Assembly (NCBI RefSeq): GCF_047973035.1 | Contig: NZ_JBKEBF010000012.1 | Span: 94,388 to 158,387 of the forward strand | From: Oleidesulfovibrio sp047973035 | GTDB lineage: Bacteria > Desulfobacterota > Desulfovibrionia > Desulfovibrionales > Desulfovibrionaceae | Length of the DNA stretch: 64,000 nt | Direction of reading: 5' to 3' | Shown here: piece by piece, positions 40,097 to 47,851 of the stretch | How positions within the stretch are numbered: the first letter of the stretch is position 1 | How the letters are laid out: every line of letters begins with the position of its first letter | Translations under genes and position numbers: made by a program | The notes under the pieces: generated by a model | Seen by the model: the letters and a program-made list of their open reading frames with translations, nothing else | The model's database searches: none | What the model was told of the DNA's origin: nothing

Positions 40097-40102
40097 GTGA
40101 CG

Positions 40103-40363
40103 TCAACAGCTCCTGACGCGTTTTGCGTCTTGATCTCTGGATTCGGGAACGGGGTCATAGCCGCCGGCGCACAGAGGATTGCACCGGAGAATGCGCCAGA
40201 AGGCAAGGGCTCCGCCCTTGATGATGCCATGCCGCAATAGAGCTTCCGCTGCATACGCGGAACAGGAAGGTACAAAACGGCATGACGGCGGGAAAAGCGG
40301 CGATATGAAACGCTGATAGAACCGGATAGGAAGGATTGCGATTTTGCGCAGTTCGATGTTCAT
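40103..40363 (-). CDS. yidD: membrane protein insertion efficiency factor YidD
   Basis: This 86-residue protein has the YidD signature: IRFYQRFISPLFPPSCRF, PSCSAYA, and CNPLCAGGYDPVP. It helps YidC-dependent insertion at the inner face of the membrane through an amphipathic N-terminal helix. The ATG overlaps the rnpA stop as ATGA, and yidC begins seven bases after the stop. Confidence 0.95.
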   Translation of the reverse strand: MNIELRKIAILPIRFYQRFISPLFPPSCRFVPSCSAYAAEALLRHGIIKGGALAFWRILRCNPLCAGGYDPVPESRDQDAKRVRSC

Positions 40364-40737
40364 GGCGTTCCGTCACTGGCCTCGCAGCTTTGGCTGTCGC
40401 GGATTCCGCAGACAAGAGGCAAAAGCTCCTGTACTACTAAATCCAGCGAGACACGCTTGGGGTCGAGGCGACGCTTGGGCACAACAACCAAGTCCATGCC
40501 CCCCGGCATCTCATCTTGATACAGGCGAAAAAATTCTCTGAGAACGCGCTTTGTCCGGTTTCTGCGAACAGCGTTTCCCACCTTGCGACTCACGGCGAGC
40601 CCGTAGCGCCACACTGGCGCAGTGTCCTGACGCTCAAGGGCGAACACGATGAAATGCTTGGAAAAGTAACGGCGGCCTGTATTGTAGCAGGCTACATAGT
40701 CAGGCCGCCGTGTCAAACGATTGGGTCGAGCCAGCAC
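40360..40737 (-). CDS. rnpA: ribonuclease P protein component
   Basis: This 125-residue basic protein is the RnpA subunit, which helps the RNase P RNA cut tRNA 5' leaders. The family motif is GLAVSRKVGNAVRRNRTKRVLRE. It starts with GTG at 40737, sharing its first base with the last base of the rpmH stop, and ends in an ATGA overlap with yidD. The C-terminal 20 residues are acidic and variable. Confidence 0.95.
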   Translation of the reverse strand: MLARPNRLTRRPDYVACYNTGRRYFSKHFIVFALERQDTAPVWRYGLAVSRKVGNAVRRNRTKRVLREFFRLYQDEMPGGMDLVVVPKRRLDPKRVSLDLVVQELLPLVCGIRDSQSCEASDGTP

Positions 40738-40871
40738 TATGCGGACAGCTTAGCTCTGCCCTTGGCTCTTCTGCGACGCAGAATAGCACGGCCACTGGGG
40801 CTGCTGGAACGAGCACGAAACCCGTGAGTTCTCGCCCGACGAATTTTGCTCGGTTGATACGTTCTTTTCAT
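40737..40871 (-). CDS. rpmH: 50S ribosomal protein L34
   Basis: This 44-residue highly basic protein reads MKRTYQPSKIRRARTHGFRA and ends RAKGRAKLSA, unmistakably L34. AAGGAG precedes the ATG. It opens the operon and abuts rnpA by a one-base overlap. Confidence 0.98.
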   Translation of the reverse strand: MKRTYQPSKIRRARTHGFRARSSSPSGRAILRRRRAKGRAKLSA

Positions 40872-40903
40872 GGGACACTCCTTACAAAAAAATGAACGGA
40901 CCT

Positions 40904-40932
40904 TCTTAGAAAAAAGGTAGGGTCCGAGTCAA
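40904..40932 (-). promoter_or_regulatory. candidate rpmH promoter
   Basis: On the minus strand TTGACT (40932-40927) is followed, after 17 bases, by CTAAGA (40909-40904), about 33 bases before the rpmH start. The -35 is good and the -10 weak. GGACC and GGTCC flank the spacer region as an inverted repeat. Confidence 0.4.
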
Positions 40933-41200
40933 GGATTACTTTCAGGTGAAACCAAAAGGAGACAATGCCTGACAGCCGCATAAAAAGCAAGCGGCACAAG
41001 CCTTGCGCCGTTTACAGACTGCACTCCGGCATTGAACCGGCACCGCTGTTATTACCGGAAAAGCGTCCCGACAACTAGGCGGCGGCAATCTATTTAGTCT
41101 GTTTTGCTTTGCAATTCAAGAAGAAAGAACAACACAAAGGTATGGTTCATTTTCCTTGCAGTAATTTTTAACATCTTTTTCCCGCTGCTATTCTCTCCAA
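40933..41200. other. intergenic region upstream of rpmH without a gene
   Basis: I see no ORF with support. I looked for DnaA boxes because oriC lies near rpmH in some bacteria, and found none matching TTATCCACA or a close variant. Confidence 0.5.
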
Positions 41201-41224
41201 AAGAAGAGGGCACCTTGTGCCCTC
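41201..41224 (-). terminator. terminator of the FlgO-family gene
   Basis: GAGGGCAC at 41206-41213 pairs with GTGCCCTC at 41217-41224 around CTT. On the minus strand TTCTTTT follows. It lies 25 bases past the stop. Confidence 0.85.
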
Positions 41225-41249
41225 GCCCAATACCTAATGGTAACAATCG

Positions 41250-42011
41250 TCACTTCATTGGCGGAAAATCGTCCAGAAATCCGCAGCCAGCGTCTTCGCG
41301 CACTACAGGCTGCACAGGCAGTACGGATTTTTCCGGACTGAACATACGGTGCCTCATCGCATAGCGGGACCATGCACCTTTATCAAAAGCAGATTTGCGC
41401 GACAGCATGGCGCGCACCGTGCCGGAGTTAGGCAGACTGAACTCATGAGCTGCAACAATGGACCTGTCATCCAGACGCAGTACCCGTAACGAAACAAACA
41501 CTTCTCCCCGCACAACAACGTAGTTGCCCAGCAATACAGCCTGCGCGGCGTAGCGCGTTTCCAGCATACGAGCCGTTTCTCTTGTCATCATAAACTCGCC
41601 GGTTTTACGGCGCGAGACAAGTTCTGAGCCTAAGCGTACATCCATAACCTTATAACCGTGCTGCCCCAGCCGCGACCCCACCTGCTGTGATACAAGGCGC
41701 CCGAATGTCGATGTCTGCTCAAAGTCATTCAGCTCCACCAGAGTTGCCACCAGAATAGGACTGTTACGACTCAGGCGTTGTGACAGCGCAGTATGCAGCA
41801 CATCCGCAGCGCGAAAGTCAGCTTGCGTCAGCGGCGAATCCGGCGCAAAGGCCGCAAGCTGACTATCCATGCTTTCAGGCATTCTGGTAGAAGCACCGTT
41901 TACAACAGCATATGCGGGCATGCACCACAGAGCCGCCACAAACACCAGCCCGCTTGCAAGCGCCAGCAACAAACGGACTGGATAACTTTTTATAAAAATT
42001 GCGTTGCGCAT
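41250..42011 (-). CDS. FlgO-family outer-membrane/periplasmic protein
   Basis: This 253-residue exported protein has a signal peptide (hydrophobic residues about 12-30, cut near AYA). Its core reads like the FlgO domain: ILVATLVELNDFEQTSTFGR, then VSQQVGSRLGQHGYKVMDVR, and a region with MTRETARMLETRYAAQAVLLGNY. In Vibrio FlgO helps hold the flagellar outer ring; in other bacteria homologues also occur outside flagellar loci. ATG at 42011 is chosen because GGAGAG lies upstream; the frame opens at 42044. It follows the lipoprotein gene by 32 bases and ends at a terminator. Confidence 0.8.
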   Translation of the reverse strand: MRNAIFIKSYPVRLLLALASGLVFVAALWCMPAYAVVNGASTRMPESMDSQLAAFAPDSPLTQADFRAADVLHTALSQRLSRNSPILVATLVELNDFEQTSTFGRLVSQQVGSRLGQHGYKVMDVRLGSELVSRRKTGEFMMTRETARMLETRYAAQAVLLGNYVVVRGEVFVSLRVLRLDDRSIVAAHEFSLPNSGTVRAMLSRKSAFDKGAWSRYAMRHRMFSPEKSVLPVQPVVREDAGCGFLDDFPPMK

Positions 42012-42043
42012 AATTTTCTCTCCGTACATACGGTTGAACCACA

Positions 42044-42736
42044 CTACCTGTTCACCACGCGCACAGGCATGGGCTCAAATTCCTGAACATAAGTGCCGCT
42101 GTCATCAGGCCCCATGTACAGCTCCCAATCCGGGTCATTGATGTAATAGACAGATGAGGAATGCACCACATAACGGTTATTATACGCCATACTCACGCTG
42201 ATAACGACCTCCTTGTCAGAAGGCCTTGCAACAGCGCCTGATGCAAGATCAGCCAGCACACCGGCACCAATGGCAGCCGGAATCCATTCTGCAATGGACT
42301 CAAGGCCTCTGGCGGCGGATACACCGGCTGCAATGGCTGTAAATGTTCCGATGGGCGGACGCTGGTACCGCGCAGAGTGGTGCACAACGTAAACATCATA
42401 GTCCACGTTCACGTTGTCTTTTTCTTTATTAAGAGAAACCTGCAGCCCGCGGGAGACAAGCTCAGAGGTGAGCAGCCTGTAAAACCCTACAGAAAACGGC
42501 CTGCTGCTTGGCGAGCGCAGATACAAAGGAATGGTAAGCAGGTCGTCACGATCCCCCAAAGCCTTTTCAATACGGTCAGCCACATCGGAAGCCAGCACTT
42601 GCCAGTGTCCCGCAGACTGCATTTTATACTGAGGCTCGGCCGGATACGTTGCAGCCACAGGCAGTTGCGAACGGTAAACTCCGCAACCTCCGAGCAGAAG
42701 CCCTGCAACAGCTAACAAAAAAAGTAAAATACGCAT
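42044..42736 (-). CDS. lipoprotein paired with the FlgO-family gene
   Basis: This 230-residue protein has a signal peptide ending in LLLGGC (Cys near residue 18), so it is lipid-anchored. A hydrophobic Gly/Ala stretch at about 135-175 (AIAAGVSAARG and IPAAIGAGVLADLASG) could insert into or bind a membrane. I do not recognise the family. The ATG at 42736 follows CAGGATG. Its tight link to the FlgO-family gene suggests a joint outer-envelope structure, by analogy with the FlgO/FlgP/FlgT set, but no similarity to FlgP or FlgT is evident to me. Confidence 0.7.
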   Translation of the reverse strand: MRILLFLLAVAGLLLGGCGVYRSQLPVAATYPAEPQYKMQSAGHWQVLASDVADRIEKALGDRDDLLTIPLYLRSPSSRPFSVGFYRLLTSELVSRGLQVSLNKEKDNVNVDYDVYVVHHSARYQRPPIGTFTAIAAGVSAARGLESIAEWIPAAIGAGVLADLASGAVARPSDKEVVISVSMAYNNRYVVHSSSVYYINDPDWELYMGPDDSGTYVQEFEPMPVRVVNR

Positions 42737-42839
42737 GGCAGCATCCTGAACTACAGTGTCGGACATGCAAAAAGGAAATGACATGCCTCATATTCCGTTT
42801 CGGCCGGAATGACACTTTTCTTTAGGTGCGCTGCAGCAT

Positions 42840-43196
42840 TTATGGTCCTGTAATCAGCTGCGCCTCTCGTGCAAAGACGTCAAGCTCCTCTAGCAGAAGC
42901 AGCCGGATTTCTTCAACAGCAACTCTGTCAAACCCGTTCAGAACAGCCTGTTCCAGATTATACGCAGCCGTACGCAAAGCTTGAGCACCGATATTTGCAG
43001 CTTCCCCTTTCAGTCTGTGCGAAGCGGTGCGCAGCTGTTCTGTATTGATTGCGGCTTCTGCAAAGCTTTCACGCCACGACGGAATATCCTGCAAAAACAT
43101 TTTGGTCAGCTCCAGAATGTCCTCACGCCGAAGCCCCAGATGGCTGGCAGCGCCGTCCGGGTCAAACACAGGCAGCGCCATCACTCTTGTCCCCAT
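42840..43196 (-). CDS. stand-alone HPt phosphotransfer protein
   Basis: This 118-residue helical protein has the HPt motif ASHRLKGEAANIGA with the phosphorylatable His at residue 60. It would carry phosphate between a hybrid kinase receiver and a response regulator. No kinase or regulator is adjacent; the closest hybrid kinase is the one beside the Tad operon, 30 kb away. A later ATG (43181) is possible. It lies 103 bases upstream of the lipoprotein gene on the same strand. Confidence 0.85.
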   Translation of the reverse strand: MGTRVMALPVFDPDGAASHLGLRREDILELTKMFLQDIPSWRESFAEAAINTEQLRTASHRLKGEAANIGAQALRTAAYNLEQAVLNGFDRVAVEEIRLLLLEELDVFAREAQLITGP

Positions 43197-43392
43197 CAGC
43201 CCCTCCTCTACATATCAATTAACAACTCACCCTGATCGGTCGGATTGCTGCAAACAAACATGTTATATAGTGCCTGTCCCCCTTTTATAAATCAACGTGA
43301 AACAGGCGCAGGGCTTGCACTTACCCCTAAAAGCGCATAAGACGCCGCAACCGGAGACGACACCGGCGCAATGGCAACCTATCGGAGACTGC

Positions 43393-43923
43393 ATGACAAG
43401 AAACAACGCATCACAACAGCGCAAACTGAAAAAGCGTATTGAGCAGATAAAAGCCCGAAAGGCTCAGCAGAGCGTCATGAAGGGTGACTTTTCTGACCTG
43501 CTGTATAAGTTTTGCCGCCCTTTGCTGGCCGTGCAGGACGAGTTGAACGGACCTGAGAATGCCATAGGCCTTGGGGTATTTGCGTGGAACGCAGCGTTTC
43601 TGGAAAAAGACAAGTGGATGAGCAATCTTACGGCTTCTCTTGCGCAATATTCCTTATCCGCTGAAGTGCAGGAATCGCTCACAGGCATTGTGGAAGAAAT
43701 GATCCGCCAGAAACACCTGATGTACCCCGGCGACCGCCGCGTCATTGTTGATTACGACGTTAACGTAGATAAAGGCACCGTCCATGTGACCGCTGACTAC
43801 CGCGAAGCCAAAAAGGCCATGATGCCTAAATTCAGCGAAATTACAGATGCTTCAGCAGAAACTTCAGCTGTACCTGAGTCCTGCGCATCTGGACAAACGG
43901 ATCAGGAAAATTCCGACTCCTGA
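43393..43923 (+). CDS. conserved-looking cytoplasmic protein of unknown function
   Basis: This 176-residue protein has a very basic N-terminus (QRKLKKRIEQIKARKAQQ), a helical centre with LGVFAWNAAFLEK, and a strand segment VDYDVNVDKGTVHVTADY. The last 30 residues are Ser/Thr/Glu-rich. It has no signal peptide or span. CGGAGAC precedes the ATG at 43393; the frame is open to 43297 without a ribosome site. I cannot name a family. Confidence 0.65.
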   Translation: MTRNNASQQRKLKKRIEQIKARKAQQSVMKGDFSDLLYKFCRPLLAVQDELNGPENAIGLGVFAWNAAFLEKDKWMSNLTASLAQYSLSAEVQESLTGIVEEMIRQKHLMYPGDRRVIVDYDVNVDKGTVHVTADYREAKKAMMPKFSEITDASAETSAVPESCASGQTDQENSDS

Positions 43924-43972
43924 GTCTTTCCGGCAACAGGCTTACATAGTAGTCAGCCTGAGTAACGCAAAC

Positions 43973-44002
43973 AAAAACGCTGCCCGTCAAAGGCAGCGTT
44001 TT
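43973..44002. terminator. bidirectional terminator between convergent genes
   Basis: AACGCTGCC pairs with GGCAGCGTT around CGTCAAA, flanked by A-run and T-run. It serves the unknown gene on the plus strand and overlaps the extreme 3' side of the endonuclease IV gene on the minus strand. Confidence 0.9.
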
Positions 44003-44003
44003 T

Positions 44004-44867
44004 TTATTCTCCGGCAAGGCGACGTAGCGTGGCCATGTTCATTATATCTTCATCCAGCCCCTGCCCCTTGGGAGTTTCCAGAATCATCGGCACAGTAACA
44101 AGGCGGGGGTCCTGCATCAACAGCTGAAAAGCTTGCTCCCCCATCTCGCCCTGCCCGATATGCGTATGCCGGTCCTTCCGGCTGCCGAGTTCGCAAAGAG
44201 AGTCGTTAACATGAATCAGCTTGAGCCGCTTAAGGCCAACTGCCTTCTCCAGCTCGGCAAACATCGTATTATATGCCTGCTCATCTCGCAGGTCATACCC
44301 TGCTCCGAAAGCATGAGCGGTATCCAGACAGATACCGTAACGTTCCGGCATACGGCTTGCCGCGATTATAGCTGCAAGTTCATCAAATGCGCCGCCAAGC
44401 ATAGTACCTTGACCTGCGGTATTTTCCAGCAGCACCATCACTGCATCATCAGAACAGCGGTTCAAAGCTTCATCAAGACGTTCGGCCGCCAGACGGGCAC
44501 CCAGTTCCACGCCTTGCCCTTTATGGGCTCCGGGGTGAACCACCACAAAAGTAATACTCAATTCAGCGGCACGTGCCAGTTCGTCAGCCATCAAGGCAAC
44601 AGAACGCTCTGCTCCTTCAGGAGCATCTGACGCCAGATTTATCAGATACGACGCGTGGGCAGAAATGGGATAATCCCCCCATGCAGCCCGTTCAGCTTCA
44701 AATCGTTCCACATCTTCCGCCGTCAAGGGAGCTGCCCTCCATTGTCGCTGGTTACGGGTAAAAACCTGCAGCGCCGTTGCTCCGGCCTCACGCGCACGCT
44801 GCACAGCGGTATACACTCCCCCTGCAGCCGACATATGAGCCCCTATAAAACGTCTATTGCCTGACAT
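44004..44867 (-). CDS. nfo: deoxyribonuclease IV (AP endonuclease Nfo)
   Basis: This 287-residue TIM-barrel enzyme cuts DNA at abasic sites in base-excision repair. Zinc-site residues are visible: IGAHMSAAGG, HPGAHKG, LLENTAGQG, CLDTAHAFGAGYD, HVNDS, DRHTHIGQGEMG and the Glu in PMILETPKG. The length is normal. It has a weak ribosome site and is monocistronic. Confidence 0.96.
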   Translation of the reverse strand: MSGNRRFIGAHMSAAGGVYTAVQRAREAGATALQVFTRNQRQWRAAPLTAEDVERFEAERAAWGDYPISAHASYLINLASDAPEGAERSVALMADELARAAELSITFVVVHPGAHKGQGVELGARLAAERLDEALNRCSDDAVMVLLENTAGQGTMLGGAFDELAAIIAASRMPERYGICLDTAHAFGAGYDLRDEQAYNTMFAELEKAVGLKRLKLIHVNDSLCELGSRKDRHTHIGQGEMGEQAFQLLMQDPRLVTVPMILETPKGQGLDEDIMNMATLRRLAGE

Positions 44868-45114
44868 AATAAACTAAACACCTTTTTGTATAAGCAAAAC
44901 GACAACAAAACATTTTGCTAAGGTATATTATCACATAGAATCAGCATGGTATAACAACGCTGGCTCCGCACCTATTTGGTAAAACAGAATCACATTGTAA
45001 CATTTTTGCCGTAACCTGTACGTCACGGCCCTACCTGCTAATTCGGGGTTACCCTAATTCCATGGTCATGATCTAATCGATACTGTAGTCAAAATAATTG
45101 ACACGGAGAAGCTG

Positions 45115-45573
45115 GTGAAATCAACTGTCATATTTGCCTTCCTGCTACTAGCGGGAATTTCCGGAGGCGCTTATTATTTTTACATGCCTTCCTATTCGCT
45201 TACGATTCCGGATGTAAAAGTTGCCATTCAGATTCCGGATCAGGACGAAGCAAGACCTGAAACCTATTTTACAGCTGAAGAAAACGGCAGACTGCAAGAT
45301 GCGCTACGCCCCTACCGGCATAAAATTAAAAAAGTGAAAATTCTGCTTGATCATTTTCACCAGTCTTCACCGGCAGACGACTGTGCAAGTTTTCAACTTA
45401 TTATAACAACAGAGGAAGGCTGTATTCTGCAAAGTAAAGCAATAACCACATCTCGTACGCAGCTTCCTTCAGAAATACACGCCAAGATCGAACGATCATT
45501 TGTTTTATTTGAACAACTTTCCCGCACTCCTACTTACGAAAAAAGAAATCTGGCACGAATTTCAGAAATATAA
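45115..45573 (+). CDS. short exported or membrane-anchored protein of unknown function
   Basis: This 152-residue protein starts with GTG at 45115 after GGAGAAG. Residues 4-22 form a hydrophobic segment (signal anchor or signal peptide), followed by about 130 residues of mixed structure with one CASF Cys and one GCIL Cys, which could form a disulfide in the periplasm. The base composition is a little more AT-rich than the neighbours. No family recognised. Confidence 0.6.
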   Translation: MKSTVIFAFLLLAGISGGAYYFYMPSYSLTIPDVKVAIQIPDQDEARPETYFTAEENGRLQDALRPYRHKIKKVKILLDHFHQSSPADDCASFQLIITTEEGCILQSKAITTSRTQLPSEIHAKIERSFVLFEQLSRTPTYEKRNLARISEI

Positions 45574-45826
45574 TCCATTTGCCAGAACACTCCACCCGCC
45601 TGCTATCTTTAAATAAAACTCCAGACAATCTGAAAATACCCAATCAGGCCCCGCCACATCCTGCGTTGCCTCTTATCAACGAACAGGTTACCTGTTGTGC
45701 AACATATCTCACAGTAAAAAGCACAAAGAACCGTCAGCCGGGCATGTTCTTTTATGTAAAGCGACTTAAACACAGATCAACCACAGCAACCTTTAGACAT
45801 TCAATAAAGGTCACTCTGGTACACTA

Positions 45827-46621
45827 ATGCCACACTGTATTCTTTTTATCTCTCTGATTACATTACTGGCTTTTCCTTTGCCTTCTTTTGCTAACAGACC
45901 ACCTGTTCCGGCCTCTCCGCTCAGTGGGTTTCCGCCCATTACCATGTCGCATGTCCAGCCAAAAGAAGATGCTGTGGGGTGCTGGCTTAACGCGCTATAT
46001 ACCGAAGCTTTCAAACGTCTCGGCTATAGGATGAGTTACGTCTATCTGCCGACAGCCCGTGCAAGCTACAGCGCCGATACAGGCAACACAGACGGCGAAT
46101 TAGACAGAATGTCTCATTATGGCGACGCTCATCCAAACCTGATCAAAGTGGAAGAGCCTCATTTGAATGTGCGGGTAATCGCATACACAAACCGGCCAAT
46201 GGCGGCACTGACGCCTGAAACAATCGTGCAAAACAACCTGTCCGTGGCCTACCGCAAAGGATTTAAACAGGCAGACGATCTTTTTAACGGGCAGAAGAAT
46301 CTTCGAAAATTTCACATCACGGCTTCCGCCTCCGGCATCAAGATGCTTCAGGCAAAACACGTTGATGTTTTTATCGAAGTGGAACCTATTCTGCTGAAGT
46401 ATTTTCAGACATCTCCCGAAGCCCTTCATGAAATATTCAACAGTGGCGTGCTGGCTTCTGAAAATGCGCACGCATATATCAACCGCAAGCATGAAAAACT
46501 GGTCGCACCCCTTGCACAGACATTGCGTCAGATGAAACATGAACACCTGCTAACACACTATGCCCGAATGTGCAGAATGCCCCTGCCGCAACCGGAATCG
46601 GAGCAACAGGGGCAAAACTAA
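45827..46621 (+). CDS. periplasmic solute-binding-like protein (SBP_bac_3 type)
   Basis: This 264-residue protein has a signal peptide (about 1-22, cut near SFA) and a body that resembles extracellular amino-acid-binding proteins: ALYTEAFKRLGYRMSYVYLP, the DGELDRMSHY segment, and LSVAYRKGFKQADDLF. There is no ABC permease or ATPase gene beside it, so it may be a sensor input or a stand-alone periplasmic enzyme, as is common for this subgroup. The start overlaps no good ribosome site. Gap 45574-45826 upstream holds nothing I can support. Confidence 0.7.
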   Translation: MPHCILFISLITLLAFPLPSFANRPPVPASPLSGFPPITMSHVQPKEDAVGCWLNALYTEAFKRLGYRMSYVYLPTARASYSADTGNTDGELDRMSHYGDAHPNLIKVEEPHLNVRVIAYTNRPMAALTPETIVQNNLSVAYRKGFKQADDLFNGQKNLRKFHITASASGIKMLQAKHVDVFIEVEPILLKYFQTSPEALHEIFNSGVLASENAHAYINRKHEKLVAPLAQTLRQMKHEHLLTHYARMCRMPLPQPESEQQGQN

Positions 46622-46695
46622 CACCAACCTTAGCCTGATAACGCAATTTATTCGTACACAACAATGCGCGGTATCAGCTCAATTGTCTGCTTCTG

Positions 46696-47034
46696 TCAAC
46701 TGACATGAAGAACAGAAAGCCCGCACACAAGCAGAGCCATTCCCGCCCATGCACTGGCTGTAATCCGCTGGCCAAACAACAGCCAGCCTCCGAGTGAGGT
46801 TCCCAGAATTCCAAAGCCGCCCCACATCGCGTAGGCCACAGCCAGGTCCATACTGCGCACAGCAAAAGAAAGAGCTATAAAAGCAAGCCCTACGGAAACA
46901 AGAGCTGCAACCCCATATCTGCGGATTCGAAAACCGTCAGACTTTGCCAGCAGCAGGTTTGCGACCACATCCAGAACAGCTGCCAGTATAACCAGCAGCA
47001 ACCCCACAGAAAAAACAGATGAAAAAGTAGCCAT
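46696..47034 (-). CDS. mdtI: SMR-family polyamine exporter subunit MdtI-like
   Basis: This 112-residue four-span protein resembles E. coli MdtI: AKSDGFRIRRYG after the first span and VAYAMWGGFGILGT in the third. MdtI and MdtJ together export spermidine. The conserved membrane Glu of span 1 is Asp here (residue 22, AAVLDVVANLLLAK). ATG at 47034 is one base after the mdtJ stop; longer starts in the same frame would run inside mdtJ and lose the family N-terminus. Confidence 0.85.
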   Translation of the reverse strand: MATFSSVFSVGLLLVILAAVLDVVANLLLAKSDGFRIRRYGVAALVSVGLAFIALSFAVRSMDLAVAYAMWGGFGILGTSLGGWLLFGQRITASAWAGMALLVCGLSVLHVS

Positions 47035-47035
47035 A

Positions 47036-47428
47036 TCAGCACCGCCCGCTGTTAACGGCTGTGCCGTCACCTGCATCGCCGCTGGATGTTCCGTGATGAA
47101 CCAACAGAACTCCTCCTGCAACGGCACAAAGAGCCACAAAGCGTTTCAGAGTCATTTCTTCTCCCAGCAGCAACACGCTGGAAAGAGTAATAAACAACAG
47201 TCCCAGACCTTCCCAGAACGCGAAGGCCACACCGACAGGCAGCGCCGTTGTTGCCAGAGAAAGCAGATAATATGACAGTCCGATAAGGACCAGCATCAAA
47301 ACTATTCCAAGCTGGGGTCCATAAAGCATTTCCCAGCTTTGTGCCGCTTTCATAATCGTTGTGCCTGCCACTTCGAAAGCAATGGCACCCACAAGGCATA
47401 CCCAGTGATATGCTCGTACAGAAGACAT
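47036..47428 (-). CDS. mdtJ: SMR-family polyamine exporter subunit MdtJ-like
   Basis: This 130-residue four-span protein matches MdtJ in its third span (GVAFAFWEGLGLLFITL) and keeps the conserved membrane Glu at residue 19 (GAIAFEVAGT). It should form a heterodimer with the next gene product to export spermidine or similar cations. Gene order mdtJ-mdtI is the same as in E. coli. GGGGG precedes the ATG and a hairpin lies just upstream of it. Confidence 0.87.
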   Translation of the reverse strand: MSSVRAYHWVCLVGAIAFEVAGTTIMKAAQSWEMLYGPQLGIVLMLVLIGLSYYLLSLATTALPVGVAFAFWEGLGLLFITLSSVLLLGEEMTLKRFVALCAVAGGVLLVHHGTSSGDAGDGTAVNSGRC

Positions 47429-47439
47429 AAAATACCCCC

Positions 47440-47560
47440 TTTTGGAGGCATGAGAGCTCCAAAAGAAATCAAAAAAAGAAAAAGATAGAAAAATAGAGGG
47501 CAGCTGGCGTGCTAGAGACCGGTACGCCAGTAATGTTCCGAGGAGACAATGCTCCTGCGG
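47440..47560 (-). promoter_or_regulatory. structured leader upstream of mdtJ
   Basis: Three inverted repeats lie in the mdtJ leader: TTTTGGAG/CTCCAAAA (47440-47447 with 47457-47464), directly before the ribosome site; TGGCGT/ACGCCA (47505-47510 with 47524-47529), followed on the minus strand by a T-rich tract at 47500-47466; and AGGAG/CTCCT (47541-47545 with 47552-47556). This could be an attenuation or translation-control region for the exporter. It fits no riboswitch class I know. Confidence 0.4.
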
Positions 47561-47851
47561 GGAGGAAGAGAAATATGCTTACGATAAGACATGAGGAAAT
47601 GCTAATGCCCCTTGGTCCAAAAAGCAACCACAGGACGAACCAGCCTGCCCCATAATGAGCATCCGCTTTTTGCGGTAACAAAAAAGGGCACCACAGCGGC
47701 AAACTGATAAACACGTTACCAGATGCCTGCCAACTGGCTCCGGTCAACTGCATTGCTACATGCAACCTTTCGATAAATTCGGACCATTTCAGTCCGCTTT
47801 CATCTCTTGCAAAAAAACGCTATACCCTTCGCACATCATTCGGGAGAATTT
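47561..47851. other. intergenic region between divergent mdtJI and ycaO-like genes
   Basis: It should hold both promoters. An open frame of 98 codons on the minus strand (47469-47765) has no ribosome site or recognisable product and overlaps the leader repeats, so I do not call it a gene. Confidence 0.45.

Noticed and set aside
40872..41200. possible replication origin next to rpmH
   Set aside because: No DnaA boxes or AT-rich unwinding region seen, and dnaA/dnaN are not adjacent.
45549..45563. sigma-54-like TGGCACG element
   Set aside because: The -12 GC is missing and it lies in the coding end of the preceding gene.
45579..45827. 82-codon plus-strand frame before the binding-protein gene
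   Set aside because: Odd composition, no ribosome site, and it ends on the next gene's start; treated as intergenic.
47429..47560. possible guanidine riboswitch before the SMR genes
   Set aside because: No ACGR-type loops of mini-ykkC and no ykkC core; the genes resemble MdtJI rather than guanidine exporters.
47469..47765. 98-codon minus-strand frame upstream of mdtJ
   Set aside because: No ribosome site, hydrophobic but unfamiliar product, and it overlaps the leader repeats; kept as intergenic.
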